Origin: CAZGWJ01 sp964529445
GTDB taxonomy: Bacteria > Oederibacteriota > Muellerivitia > Muellerivitales > Muellerivitaceae
NCBI GenBank assembly: GCA_964529445.1
Contig: CAZGWJ010000128.1
Location: 1-5,674 of the forward strand
DNA: 5,674 nt
Direction of reading: 5' to 3'
Below the pieces are notes generated by a model. That model ran no database searches, was not told the origin of the DNA, and saw only the letters and a list, made by a program, of their open reading frames with translations. Made by a program: the position numbers and the translations under genes. Positions 1 to 5,674 of this stretch are shown one piece after another (the stretch's first letter is position 1; every line of letters starts with the position of its first letter).

Positions 1-3000
1 GTGCGGCGGAGGATGCGTTGGAAGCCCTCCAGCACCTCGACCAGGGTCACCGGGCGCATCTCCACGACCTGCTTGCGGCTGAAGGTCAGGAGCTGTCTCG
101 AGAGGTCCCGGCCGCGGTAGGCGGCCTTCTCGATCTCTTGCAGGTCCGCGCGACAGGGGTCCTCCACCGGCAGTTTCATCAGGAGCATCTGCACGTAACC
201 CAGGATGGGGGCCAGGAGGTTGTTGAAGTCGTGCGCCACCCCGCCCGCCAGCTGGCCGATGGCCTCCATTTTCTGGGCCTGCTGGAGCCGGTCCTGGAGC
301 GAGACCTCCTCGGTGACGTCGTGGACCACGGCGATGATGTTGATCAGGCGGCCACTAGCATCCCAGACCGGGGAGATGGTGGTCTCTGCCGTGAGGGGCG
401 ATCCGTCCCGGCGCCGGGTCGAGAATCGGGCCAGGGAGGACCCCCCGGATTGGAGTCGCTGGACGATGGAGGGAAAGGAGGGGGCGGCCTCTTTCAGGGC
501 CTTGGGGTCGAGCAGGTCCTGGGAAGAGCGCCCCTGGATCTCATGGCGCTTGTATCCCGAGATGCGCTCGAAGGCGGGGTTCACGAACTGGACATGGCCC
601 TCGACATCCATCATCAGGACGCCGTCGCCCACCTGGTTGAAAGCTGTCGCCAGCCGGAGCATTTCCTCCTCGGCCTCCAGCTGGGAGGTGATGTCGCGCA
701 TGATGCTGATGCCATGGGTGGGGCGGCCCTGGGGGTCATGGGCCACGGAGATCGAGACCTCGGCGGTGAAGAGAGCGCCGTCCTTTCGCGCGTTCAGGAA
801 GCGGCCGGTCCAGTTCTTCCCGGCCAGCACCTTCTCCGACATGGATCGGAAGACCTCGTCCCTCAAGTCGGGGGGAACGAGGAACATGGGGTCCCTCCCG
901 CGGGTCTCCTCGCGGGAATAACCGGTGATCTTCTCGAAGGCGGGATTCGCGTATTGGATGATCTGCTGGTCGTCAGTGATGAGGACGGCCTCGTCCAACT
1001 GCTCCATGGCGGCCGCGAGAAGTCGGATCTCCTCTTCCTGCCTCATCTGCTCCGAGACGTCCCGGATGGAGGAAACCAGGTTCACGACCCGGCCCTCGGG
1101 ATCCAGGACCGGGGACACGACGGATTCGGAGATGGAGACCGTCCCGTCCTTCCGGCGAAGGGGTTGCAATCCCCTCCAGGACTCGCCCCGGAGGATCCGG
1201 GGGATGACGGTCTCGAAAAAGAAGCGCTCCGTGCCCTTCGCATCGGTACCGAGGAAGGAAGGGTTGCGTCCAAGGACTTCCGCGGGCTTGTATCCGGTGA
1301 TGCGCTCGAAGGCGCGGTTGGCGTAGAGGATCCGGGTCTCCCGATCCAGGACCATGAGCCCGTCGGCTACCTGGTCGATGGCCGTGGCGAGGCGCTGGAT
1401 CTCGGCCTCGTGTTCCACCTGGGCCGTGACGTCCCGCAGGACGTTCATGGCGCTCACGGGTTTTCCCTCCCGGTCGCGGATCAGTGAAATCGTGGATTCA
1501 GCGATGAATTGCGTTCCGTCCTTGCGGACGTTCGCCAGGCGACCCGTCCAGGTCCCGCCGCGGACCTTCACGGCCTCGACCATCTCCTCGATCAGGGCAG
1601 GGGCGGTGCCGGGGGGGATGAGGAAGTCCGGTTTTGTACCGAGGACGTCCGCCACGCGGTATCCGGTGATCTTCTCGAAGGCCTGGTTCGCGTAGAGGAG
1701 GTTCCGTTCGAAGTCAGTGATGAAGACCGCCTGGTCCACCTGCTGGATGGCGGCGGCCAAGCGTTGCAACTGTTCCTCGGCCTTCAACCGCTCGGTGACA
1801 TCCTCGACCAGCCCGAGGATGGAGAGGGGCTCGCCCTCGGCATTCCGGAGGACCGATGCCGTCAGGGCCCCCATCAGGACCTCACCGTCTCTGCGCCGGT
1901 ATCGCTTGATGCGCTGGACGGAAGCGGTCTTCCCGGCGACGGCTTCCCGGACCGCCAGGGCCTCTTCCTCGATGTTCTCCGAAGGGTCGGTGAACTCGTG
2001 GACCGGGTGGCCGATGAGTTGATCGGCAGGCCATCCGATCATCTGCTGGAAGGCCGGGTTCGCGTCGAGGATGAGGCCCTTCAGGTCGGTCTTCACGATG
2101 CCAAGGGCCGCATGATCCACGATGGCACGGTAATGGGCCTCGCTCTCCCGCAGGGCGCGATCGGAATTCACGCGGTCGGTGATGTCGAGGAAGAGAACAG
2201 CCATCTCGCCCGGGCTGGTGGGAAAGGCGTGAATTTCGAAGGCGCCTTTCACCCGGGAATCCTCGTAGATGAACTGGCTGGATTGCCAGGATTCACCCTT
2301 CGAGCAGGCGAGCCGGTATCGTTGCGGGATCTCGGTTTTCGCCAAGGGGGGGAAAGCTTCCTCGAGGGTCATACCGATGAATCGGCTGTTGTCCACACCC
2401 AGGATCCGGTCGGCGGCCTCGTTGGCGCCGGTGAAGAGCAGGCGGCCGTCCTGCTCCAGCCGGTACATGTGGATGCCCATGGGCGAGGCCTGCACCACGT
2501 TCCGGAACCGGTCGCTCGTGCGACGGATGGCCTCCTCCACGGTCTTGAGCGCTGTGATGTCCCGGATGAAGGCCTGGGCTCGTCCCTCTCCCTCGGATGA
2601 GACGAGTTTCGTGCTGACGGAGAGGGCGATCCGGGTCCCGTCCTTGCGGGTGATCCCGGTCTCGAAAAGGGCCTGACCCATCAGGGAGAGATCTTTCAGG
2701 ATCCGCCGGGCCTCCTCCTCGTGGCCGGAGCGGCCCAGGTTCATGGTGAGGAGTTCGGCACGCGTGAAACCGGTGATCCGGGCGGCCTGATCGTTCACGT
2801 CGAGGATGCGGCCGGTGAGGTCGTGGATGACGAGCCCGTCGTTGAGGTTCTCGACGACGTTGCGGAATCGTTCGCCGCTCTCGTAATGGTCGCGCGCCTC
2901 GGTGCGGGTTGACGTGATGTCCTGGAAGGTCGCCACGATCCCTGCGACCGATCCCGATTCGTCGAGATAGGGCCTTCGGATCACTCGGAACCAGGATTCA

Positions 3001-3413
3001 CGGTCGCCCAGCAGTGCTCCTTCCACGCTCTCGACCGCTTTCCCGGTTCTCAGCACGTGCGCATCCTCGATGAGGGAATGATGGGCCATCTCAGGGGGAA
3101 GGATATCCTTTGCATTCCGCCCGATGATCCCGGAGGGATCCAGGCCGAGCGTGGCGGCGAACTCGCGGTTGACGGCGATGAAACGGCCCGAGCGGTCCTT
3201 GATGCTGACCATCAAGGGGAGCGTGTCGATCAGGTCCTGGACGACACGCTGGCAGGTCGGGTTCAAATGGAGAAGCGGTGTTCCCTCAGGGCAGGGAGGT
3301 CTCGAGCCGGTTGGCGTCGACGAGGTGGCGGGCGATCGGGAGGGAGGACGGGTTCGGGAAACCCGGGAACCCTTCTTCGGCGTCTTCCGCGGCTGGGCTC
3401 GACGCTTCGGCAT
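1..3413 (-). CDS. Multi-PAS sensor histidine kinase, C-terminus cut by window edge
   Basis: Cytoplasmic two-component sensor kinase; autophosphorylates on His and passes phosphate to an unseen response regulator. The frame is open from ATG 3413 to the left edge (1137 residues). An in-frame stop at 3453-3455 and AAAGGA seven bases upstream of the ATG support this start. Residues 1-55 are rich in R, K, P, S and T and look disordered. Eight PAS domains follow at roughly 58-170, 180-290, 300-413, 424-541, 550-663, 673-787, 797-908 and 919-1033, most ending in the PAC-type signature D-I/V-T/S. HisKA covers about 1048-1115, with H-box GGVAHDFNNLL and His1061 as the predicted phosphosite. The ATP-binding domain is outside the window, so a hybrid receiver cannot be excluded. 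I see no signal peptide or membrane segment. PAS3 is the most divergent. Ligands cannot be told from sequence. The family call is secure; the signal is unknown. Confidence 0.95.
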   Translation of the reverse strand, partial: MPKRRAQPRKTPKKGSRVSRTRPPSRSPATSSTPTGSRPPCPEGTPLLHLNPTCQRVVQDLIDTLPLMVSIKDRSGRFIAVNREFAATLGLDPSGIIGRNAKDILPPEMAHHSLIEDAHVLRTGKAVESVEGALLGDRESWFRVIRRPYLDESGSVAGIVATFQDITSTRTEARDHYESGERFRNVVENLNDGLVIHDLTGRILDVNDQAARITGFTRAELLTMNLGRSGHEEEARRILKDLSLMGQALFETGITRKDGTRIALSVSTKLVSSEGEGRAQAFIRDITALKTVEEAIRRTSDRFRNVVQASPMGIHMYRLEQDGRLLFTGANEAADRILGVDNSRFIGMTLEEAFPPLAKTEIPQRYRLACSKGESWQSSQFIYEDSRVKGAFEIHAFPTSPGEMAVLFLDITDRVNSDRALRESEAHYRAIVDHAALGIVKTDLKGLILDANPAFQQMIGWPADQLIGHPVHEFTDPSENIEEEALAVREAVAGKTASVQRIKRYRRRDGEVLMGALTASVLRNAEGEPLSILGLVEDVTERLKAEEQLQRLAAAIQQVDQAVFITDFERNLLYANQAFEKITGYRVADVLGTKPDFLIPPGTAPALIEEMVEAVKVRGGTWTGRLANVRKDGTQFIAESTISLIRDREGKPVSAMNVLRDVTAQVEHEAEIQRLATAIDQVADGLMVLDRETRILYANRAFERITGYKPAEVLGRNPSFLGTDAKGTERFFFETVIPRILRGESWRGLQPLRRKDGTVSISESVVSPVLDPEGRVVNLVSSIRDVSEQMRQEEEIRLLAAAMEQLDEAVLITDDQQIIQYANPAFEKITGYSREETRGRDPMFLVPPDLRDEVFRSMSEKVLAGKNWTGRFLNARKDGALFTAEVSISVAHDPQGRPTHGISIMRDITSQLEAEEEMLRLATAFNQVGDGVLMMDVEGHVQFVNPAFERISGYKRHEIQGRSSQDLLDPKALKEAAPSFPSIVQRLQSGGSSLARFSTRRRDGSPLTAETTISPVWDASGRLINIIAVVHDVTEEVSLQDRLQQAQKMEAIGQLAGGVAHDFNNLLAPILGYVQMLLMKLPVEDPCRADLQEIEKAAYRGRDLSRQLLTFSRKQVVEMRPVTLVEVLEGFQRILRR
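294..1772 (-). repeat. Four tandem PAS-coding repeats (PAS5-PAS8 of the kinase)
   Basis: The last four PAS domains are near-copies. Each begins with a helix of the form RLA-A/T-A followed by Q-(V/L), and carries a core of the form (Y/F)-(A/V)-N-x-A-F-E-(K/R)-I-(T/S)-G-Y. The conserved Leu of the opening helix falls at residues 552, 675, 799 and 921, so the units are 122 to 124 residues long. The DNA is also alike: versions of a tatccggtgat-(c/g)-ctcgaaggc block start near 552, 919, 1291 and 1660. PAS1 to PAS4 are less alike and are probably older or independently acquired. This indicates growth of the sensor by in-frame tandem duplication. Confidence 0.85.
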
Positions 3414-3420
3414 CCGGTCA

Positions 3421-3426
3421 TCCTTT
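3421..3426 (-). promoter_or_regulatory. Shine-Dalgarno site of the kinase gene, within alternative hairpins
   Basis: On the minus strand AAAGGA lies seven bases before the ATG at 3413 and decides the start. It overlaps a small perfect inverted repeat, CCTTT-CTC-AAAGG in the transcript (3422-3434), which would pair most of the site. A competing hairpin, GAGAA-CCT-TTCTC (3427-3439), shares bases with the first. The stems are only five base pairs, so a regulatory role is speculative. Confidence 0.6.
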
Positions 3427-3585
3427 GAGAAAGGTTCTCGGGCGGGGAAGGATCATTACTTCATTTTCTTCCCGTTCATGCCCCTGTTACAACGCGGATG
3501 ATCGGCGGCCCTGTTTTGTCGAGCAAAATATCCTTTTTAGAGACCCTGCGCTTGGTTATGCTTTCTGGGGATTGAAATCGTGGAT

Positions 3586-3614
3586 TTTGGATAATTAAAA
3601 GGTTTTAGTATAAT
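3586..3614 (+). promoter_or_regulatory. Probable sigma70-type promoter for the phosphomannomutase-like gene
   Basis: A perfect TATAAT lies at 3609-3614 in an AT-rich stretch. With a 17-base spacer the -35 position reads TTTGGA (3586-3591), a poor match to TTGACA. Transcription would start near 3621, leaving a leader of about 16 bases that contains the Shine-Dalgarno site of the gene at 3637. The -10 match is strong and the -35 weak, so the promoter may need an activator or may be fortuitous. Confidence 0.55.
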
Positions 3615-3636
3615 ATTTCCACGGGAGAAGGTGAGC

Positions 3637-4383
3637 ATGAGAGCCATTATCGCGGATATCGACGATACCATCTGCCCTTCGACCATGCCGGTTTCGCCCG
3701 ACATGGCGAGGGAAATCGATCGGATCGTGGCCTCGGGGCGGGAGTTCGCCTTCATCAGCGGGAGTTCGGTGGACCAGATCTCGGGACAGGTGGACGCGAC
3801 CCTCACGACGCCTCACCACATCCTGGGAGCGACCGGTACGCACTACGTGAAGGTGCGCTACGAGGGCGGGAAGCCCGTGAGGGAGGAAGTCCATCGCGAG
3901 GGGTTCTCGGCCACGGACAAGGCGGAGATCCTGAAGGTCGTGGAAGACCTGATCGCGAAGTTCGACATCCGGCCCCTGACGACGAAGGAGGATCAGCTTC
4001 AGGACCGGGGATCCCAGATCACGCTGTCCGCCGTTGGTCGTCACGCTCCTGAGACCGCCAAGCGGTCCTACGATCCAGACGGTGCCAAACGCAAGGGCTG
4101 GGTCGAGTTCCTCAGATCAAGACTCGGGGATCGGTTCTCCTACCGCATCGGCGGCACGACCTCCGTGGACATCACCGGCAAGGGTTACGACAAGGCATGG
4201 GGCATCCGGAAGTTCCTGGAGCACAACCGTATCCCGGCGGGGGAGGTCCTCTTCTTCGGGGACAAATTGGGGCCTGAAGGGAACGACTTCCCGGCGCTGA
4301 GCGTTGTGGATTGCGTCGAGGTGAGGGACCCGGGGCACACGCTGGAGATCCTGAGTCAGTTGAGGTTCAAATCCGGCTCTTGA
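3637..4383 (+). CDS. HAD-IIB protein resembling eukaryotic-type phosphomannomutase
   Basis: Predicted soluble enzyme of 248 residues, the usual size for PMM1/PMM2-type phosphomannomutases, which interconvert mannose 1-phosphate and mannose 6-phosphate. HAD motif I is DIDDT with nucleophile Asp7 and acid/base Asp9; motif II is FISGSS with Ser42; the distal metal-binding motif is FFGDKLGPEGND near 206-217, very like the GDK-x-x-P-x-GND of PMMs. Cap residues also fit: Arg124 and Arg135 with the 11-residue spacing of PMM2 Arg123/Arg134, and GGTTSVD (173-178) matching the GG-x-x-S-x-D sugar-phosphate site. ATG 3637 is preferred because GGAG (3624-3627) sits nine bases upstream; a GTG at 3631 would add two residues but lies only three bases from GGAG. 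The downstream GH130 gene supports a mannose-phosphate role. A sugar-phosphate phosphatase of the same superfamily is the main alternative. Confidence 0.82.
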   Translation: MRAIIADIDDTICPSTMPVSPDMAREIDRIVASGREFAFISGSSVDQISGQVDATLTTPHHILGATGTHYVKVRYEGGKPVREEVHREGFSATDKAEILKVVEDLIAKFDIRPLTTKEDQLQDRGSQITLSAVGRHAPETAKRSYDPDGAKRKGWVEFLRSRLGDRFSYRIGGTTSVDITGKGYDKAWGIRKFLEHNRIPAGEVLFFGDKLGPEGNDFPALSVVDCVEVRDPGHTLEILSQLRFKSGS

Positions 4384-4416
4384 ACCATCAAGACACGAAG
4401 TGGCAAGCGGAATTGA

Positions 4417-4444
4417 ACACACCAAGCCCGTTATAACGGTGTGT
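4417..4444. promoter_or_regulatory. Nested inverted repeats, possible operator or RNA hairpin
   Basis: A 12-bp perfect palindrome, CCGTTATAACGG, occupies 4428-4439. Around it, ACACACC (4417-4423) and GGTGTGT (4438-4444) form a separate 7-bp inverted repeat with a 14-base loop. The two arrangements share bases 4438-4439 and cannot both form fully. The site lies 34 bases after the phosphomannomutase-like stop and about 110 bases before the GH130 start. No T-run follows, so it is a poor intrinsic terminator; a repressor or activator site for the GH130 gene is possible but unproven. Confidence 0.45.
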
Positions 4445-4452
4445 CAGATCGG

Positions 4453-4487
4453 TAACCTTCTAACTTCTACCTGCTACCTTCTATTTC
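4453..4487 (+). repeat. Degenerate heptanucleotide tandem repeat
   Basis: Five successive units read TAACCTTC, TAACTTC, TACCTGC, TACCTTC and a decayed TATTTC, giving a consensus near TA(A/C)CTTC with a 7-base period. The top strand is strongly pyrimidine-rich. It lies in the gap between the phosphomannomutase-like and GH130 genes and has no reading frame of its own. It looks like slippage-generated intergenic repeat DNA; function unknown. Confidence 0.6.
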
Positions 4488-4544
4488 TTCGTAGCGATGG
4501 AGAAGCGGAGGGGAAGTCCAAACTAGGCGTTTCGACGCGCCATC

Positions 4545-4550
4545 GAGGGA
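4545..4550 (+). promoter_or_regulatory. Shine-Dalgarno site of the GH130 gene
   Basis: GAGGGA ends six bases before the ATG at 4557 and fixes that start. Just upstream, GCGT-TTCG-ACGC (4527-4538) could form a short hairpin with a TTCG loop, but the 4-bp stem is too small to claim regulation. Confidence 0.7.
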
Positions 4551-4556
4551 ATATCC

Positions 4557-5495
4557 ATGCTCCGGAAGAAGAAAGCCATCCTCCACCGCTATGAAGGCAA
4601 TCCCGTCCTGACGGGGGATGACTTCCCCTTTGACATCGTCTCTGTGTTCAATTGCGGCGTCCTCAAGGAAGCCAAAGACAAGTACACCATGGTGTGCCGG
4701 GCCGAGGACACGGCCATGGACCGGTATATGTGGGTGGCGGATTCCAAGGACGGCATCCATTTCAAGCCGCGCCCCAAGCCCCTCGCCTGGCCCAAGGGGA
4801 ACAAGGATTTCGACGAGTACGTGGGGGGCGGTTATTCCTATTACGATCCGCGAGTGGTGAAACTGAACGGGAAGATCTACATCACCCACGCGGCCCACAC
4901 GAAGCACAACTGCGCGCTGGGTCTTTTCGAGATCGACAAGGGGTTCAACAAGTTGAAATGGCTGGACCTCATCAGCGAGCCGGACAACCGCAACGGCGTC
5001 CTTTTCCCGGCCAAGGTGGGCGGATACTATTGGCGCCTGGACCGGCCCAACGTGCCGGGCAACTTCGATCTTTGGGTCTCCCGCTCGCCGGACCTCCTGC
5101 ATTGGGGCCATCACCGCTGCCTCCTGCCCAAGAGCAGGCTTCGCTGGGCTGACGCCAAGATCGGCGGGGGTGCCCCTCCCATCCTGACCAAGAAGGGATG
5201 GCTTTGCATCATCCACGCGGTGCGAATCCAATGCACCGACTACGTGTACAGCCTGGGCTGTATGCTGCTCGACCGCAACGATCCCACGAAACTGCTCGGG
5301 GTCTCCAAACGCGCCATCCTGGATCCCCAGGAGATCTGGGAGCAGTTGGGCCAGGCGCCCCACGTGGTCTTCACCTGCGGGGCCGTGGCCGAACCCGACG
5401 GTTCGATCAAGGTCTACTATGGAGGAGCCGACAAAGTCGTCGGTTTGGCGACCGGGGATATCGACGAACTCGTGTGGAGTTGCACGCACGAGTGA
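4557..5495 (+). CDS. GH130-family beta-mannoside phosphorylase-like protein
   Basis: Predicted cytoplasmic enzyme of 312 residues with no signal peptide, a normal length for GH130, a five-bladed beta-propeller family. Most characterised members cleave beta-mannosides with inorganic phosphate, releasing alpha-mannose 1-phosphate; a subset are hydrolases. Family-like features in order: RYEGNPVLT (11-19), CRAED (47-51), YYDPRV (95-100) with Asp97 as the likely general acid, the FPAKVGGYYWRLDRPN segment (150-165), GGGAPP (203-208) before a core beta-strand, YSLGCMLLD (231-239), and the C-terminal VYYGGADKVVGLATG (286-300). Basic residues expected to bind phosphate (for example Arg99 and Arg163) are present, favouring a phosphorylase. 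The position before Arg163 is Asp where I recall His in many members. Linkage specificity (beta-1,2, beta-1,4 or mannosyl-glucose) cannot be assigned. The upstream phosphomannomutase-like enzyme would use the mannose 1-phosphate product. Confidence 0.88.
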   Translation: MLRKKKAILHRYEGNPVLTGDDFPFDIVSVFNCGVLKEAKDKYTMVCRAEDTAMDRYMWVADSKDGIHFKPRPKPLAWPKGNKDFDEYVGGGYSYYDPRVVKLNGKIYITHAAHTKHNCALGLFEIDKGFNKLKWLDLISEPDNRNGVLFPAKVGGYYWRLDRPNVPGNFDLWVSRSPDLLHWGHHRCLLPKSRLRWADAKIGGGAPPILTKKGWLCIIHAVRIQCTDYVYSLGCMLLDRNDPTKLLGVSKRAILDPQEIWEQLGQAPHVVFTCGAVAEPDGSIKVYYGGADKVVGLATGDIDELVWSCTHE

Positions 5496-5570
5496 CGATC
5501 TGATCCCCGGGTTTGGGTGGTGGGCAGTCGATTCATCATCGGTGGGCAGGTTTCAAATATGCGGTTTTCG

Positions 5571-5616
5571 GGAGGCTTCTGGGCAAGGCGGGCCCGGAAG
5601 CCTCCTTCTATATATA
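5571..5616 (+). terminator. Intrinsic terminator after the GH130 gene
   Basis: A long stem-loop starts 75 bases after the GH130 stop. GGAGGCTTC (5571-5579) pairs perfectly with GAAGCCTCC (5597-5605). Inside, T5580 can wobble-pair with G5596, and GGGC (5581-5584) pairs with GCCC (5592-5595), giving a 14-bp stem with a 7-base loop. The tail TTCTATATATA is T-rich but interrupted, so termination may be imperfect. The position fits the end of the mannose-phosphate gene group. Confidence 0.8.
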
Positions 5617-5642
5617 CAAACCTTCTGTTAGACTCCCTTCCG

Positions 5643-5674
5643 ATGAAAAAGAGCTCCAAAACAAGCTCAAAGGC
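5643..5674 (+). CDS. Possible start of a further gene, cut by right edge
   Basis: An ATG at 5643 opens a frame beginning MKKSSKTSSK and still open at the window end, so only ten full codons can be read. The Lys/Ser-rich start could be a basic N-terminal tail or the positive part of a signal peptide; too little is visible to assign a family. No clear Shine-Dalgarno site precedes it (bases 5631-5642 are pyrimidine-rich). TG-T-TAGACT at 5626-5634 could act as an extended -10 box, which would give an almost leaderless transcript. This may be a chance ATG. Confidence 0.35.
   Translation, partial: MKKSSKTSSK

Larger units (their letters stand above)
3414..3636. other. Divergent intergenic region between kinase and mannose-phosphate genes
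   Basis: This stretch separates two genes pointing away from each other and so should carry promoters for both. It is more AT-rich than the flanking genes, especially at 3580-3620. The rightward -10 box is listed separately. For the kinase, the best minus-strand pair I found is TTGTAA (3487-3492) with GAAAAT (3463-3468), each four of six to consensus with an 18-base spacer, which is weak. I see no convincing RNA gene or small reading frame here. Confidence 0.6.

Noticed and set aside
1245..1275. PAS6 segment GRNPSFL as a blue-light LOV domain
   Set aside because: The LOV photoactive motif has Cys after GRN, and here it is Pro718. GRNP is common in ordinary sensory PAS domains.
18..2600. Very long plus-strand open frames (489 codons from 18 and 363 codons from 1509) as genes or antisense coding
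   Set aside because: They run codon-for-codon antisense to the kinase frame, which itself reads as intact PAS and HisKA domains. Their translations are low-complexity (rich in G, D, L, H, V) with no recognisable motif. In G+C-rich genes this antisense phase is often open because of codon bias.
205..3598. Other plus-strand open frames over the kinase (for example 205-921, 925-1326, 2269-2676, 3124-3501)
   Set aside because: They are Ser/Arg-rich shadows of the kinase gene, with no family motifs and no convincing start signals.
3595..4044. A 149-codon minus-strand frame opposite the phosphomannomutase-like gene
   Set aside because: It overlaps the HAD motif I region antisense, ends in the promoter region of the real gene, and has no domain-like sequence.
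4417..4444. Intergenic inverted repeat as an intrinsic terminator of the upstream gene
   Set aside because: The stem is short, the loop is long, and no T-rich tract follows.
4467..5489. A 340-codon minus-strand frame opposite the GH130 gene
   Set aside because: It is the antisense of a gene with clear family motifs and a good Shine-Dalgarno site. The translation is His/Val/Asp-rich with no recognisable domain.
1..5674. CRISPR array, tRNA or rRNA gene, insertion sequence, or toxin-antitoxin or phage-defence system
   Set aside because: I saw no regularly spaced direct repeats with unique spacers, no tRNA-like cloverleaf, no transposase motifs or terminal inverted repeats, and no defence-type domains. 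The regular repeats in the kinase encode PAS domains.

Overview
The window comes from a bacterium with a G+C-rich genome. Shine-Dalgarno sites precede the genes, there is a TATAAT-type promoter and an intrinsic terminator, and intergenic DNA is more AT-rich than the genes. A large soluble multi-PAS histidine kinase with an AHDFNNLL-type H-box is typical of environmental Gram-negative lineages such as Deltaproteobacteria, Acidobacteria and relatives. I cannot place the organism more precisely from sequence alone.

Left part (1-3413, minus strand): one continuous open frame from an ATG at 3413 to the left edge, 1137 residues visible with no stop. It encodes a cytoplasmic sensor kinase with a basic N-terminal tail, eight consecutive PAS domains and a HisKA phosphoacceptor domain (predicted phospho-His1061). 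The ATPase domain and any receiver domain lie beyond the left edge. The last four PAS domains are clear tandem duplicates with a period of about 370 bp.

Middle (3414-3636): a divergent intergenic region with a good -10 box and Shine-Dalgarno site for the rightward genes, and a Shine-Dalgarno site for the kinase that may be masked by an RNA hairpin.

Right part (3637-5495, plus strand): two codirectional genes separated by 173 bp. The first encodes a HAD-superfamily protein that resembles eukaryotic-type phosphomannomutase (PMM1/PMM2). The second encodes a GH130-family beta-mannoside phosphorylase-like protein. They make biochemical sense together: GH130 phosphorylases release mannose 1-phosphate, and a phosphomannomutase interconverts it with mannose 6-phosphate, linking mannoside turnover to glycolysis or to GDP-mannose. 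The gap between them holds a 12-bp perfect palindrome and a degenerate heptanucleotide tandem repeat. A strong stem-loop terminator follows the GH130 gene, and a further reading frame may begin at 5643 and run off the right edge.

The most interesting item is the two-gene mannose-phosphate module, which could serve mannan or mannoside recycling, or a mannan reserve. The link to the divergent kinase is only positional.
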